Shown here piece after piece: positions 63,796 to 64,000 of a stretch of 64,000 nt of DNA; position 1 is the first letter of the stretch, and every line of letters begins with the position of its first letter. The position numbers were made by a program, and so were the translations under genes. Origin of the DNA: Rhynchopus euleeides (lineage: Eukaryota > Euglenozoa > Diplonemea > Diplonemida > Diplonemidae); contig OY723295.1 of assembly GCA_963210315.1 (NCBI GenBank), positions 846,501-910,500 on the forward strand. The letters run 5' to 3'. A model generated the notes under the pieces. That model did not search any database and had not been told where the DNA came from. It saw nothing but the letters and a program-made list of their open reading frames with translations.

Positions 63796-64000
63796 ACATG
63801 CCTGCGATACCAACAAGAGCAGCGAGGGGGGGGGGGGTAAGGAACAGAACGCAGCGTCGTGAGGTTCGGGGGGTCGGGCCAGCGGAGGTACAAGAGTGCA
63901 GCAGATGTCCGCTCAGCCCCTCATTCCCCCACCCCCATCCCCACCCGCCTGTCGCCCAGACAATTCCCTTCGAGCATCGCACCACCACCGGGTGTGGGCA
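63796..64000. other. end of window, nothing recognised
   Basis: A G run near 63826-63837 and GC-rich sequence; no gene. Confidence 0.4.

Overview
This window looks like nuclear DNA from a GC-rich unicellular eukaryote, probably an algal or alveolate protist. A chromerid is one guess, but nothing in the sequence proves the lineage. The signs are canonical GT-AG introns whose donors are all GTATG, eukaryote-only domain combinations (FHA-RING-PBZ, ubiquitin-like plus F-box, BTB plus beta-helix), long poly-C runs between and inside genes, and many eukaryotic DNA transposons. I see no rRNA, tRNA or CRISPR array and no recognisable retrovirus, LTR element or Polinton.

Host genes. I support ten, all on the + strand: a leucine-rich/TPR-like protein (1255-2577), a BTB (T1-type) plus right-handed beta-helix protein (18429-20588), a three-exon Sfi1-like repeat/coiled-coil protein (27447-30326), a ubiquitin-like plus ankyrin protein (30898-31755), a CHFR-type E3 ligase (32202-33946), a low-complexity protein (41594-43504), a ubiquitin-like plus F-box protein (53035 to at least 55393), a small parvulin prolyl isomerase (57325-57681), a site-2-protease-type M50 metalloprotease (59225-60109) and adenosine kinase (61026-62763). 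Four of the ten have architectures tied to ubiquitin ligases.

Mobile DNA takes up much of the rest. A hAT element with an open transposase (12912-16232) abuts a TA-duplicating long-TIR element (16233-17760). The same pairing occurs again at 35280-41354, where the second element is itself interrupted by two further elements, one of which carries a third. A deeper nest fills about 45120-52454 and includes a nearly complete pogo-type element (46366-49034). A hAT-type element with a perfect 8-bp target duplication (43712-45112) sits on the left edge of that nest. Short CACGGTGG-ended MITEs lie at 2790-3033 and 21354-21517.

Repeats. Two short dispersed repeats, here called X and Y, recur throughout the window. 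They share a fixed 3' end, are often truncated on the 5' side, and nearly all are followed by a run of C. They behave like SINEs with a C tail instead of an A tail and are the best candidate here for something undescribed. Other repeats are a 0.8-kb array at 4.9-5.7 kb, a degenerate GGGTAAC heptamer array, a three-copy repeat upstream of the protease gene, a 186-bp unit split by the nest, and five copies of a GC-rich hairpin.

Regions 5.75-12.6 kb, 21.5-26.4 kb, 33.9-35.3 kb and 55.6-57.3 kb contain no gene I can defend. Exon boundaries come from splice motifs and reading frame only.
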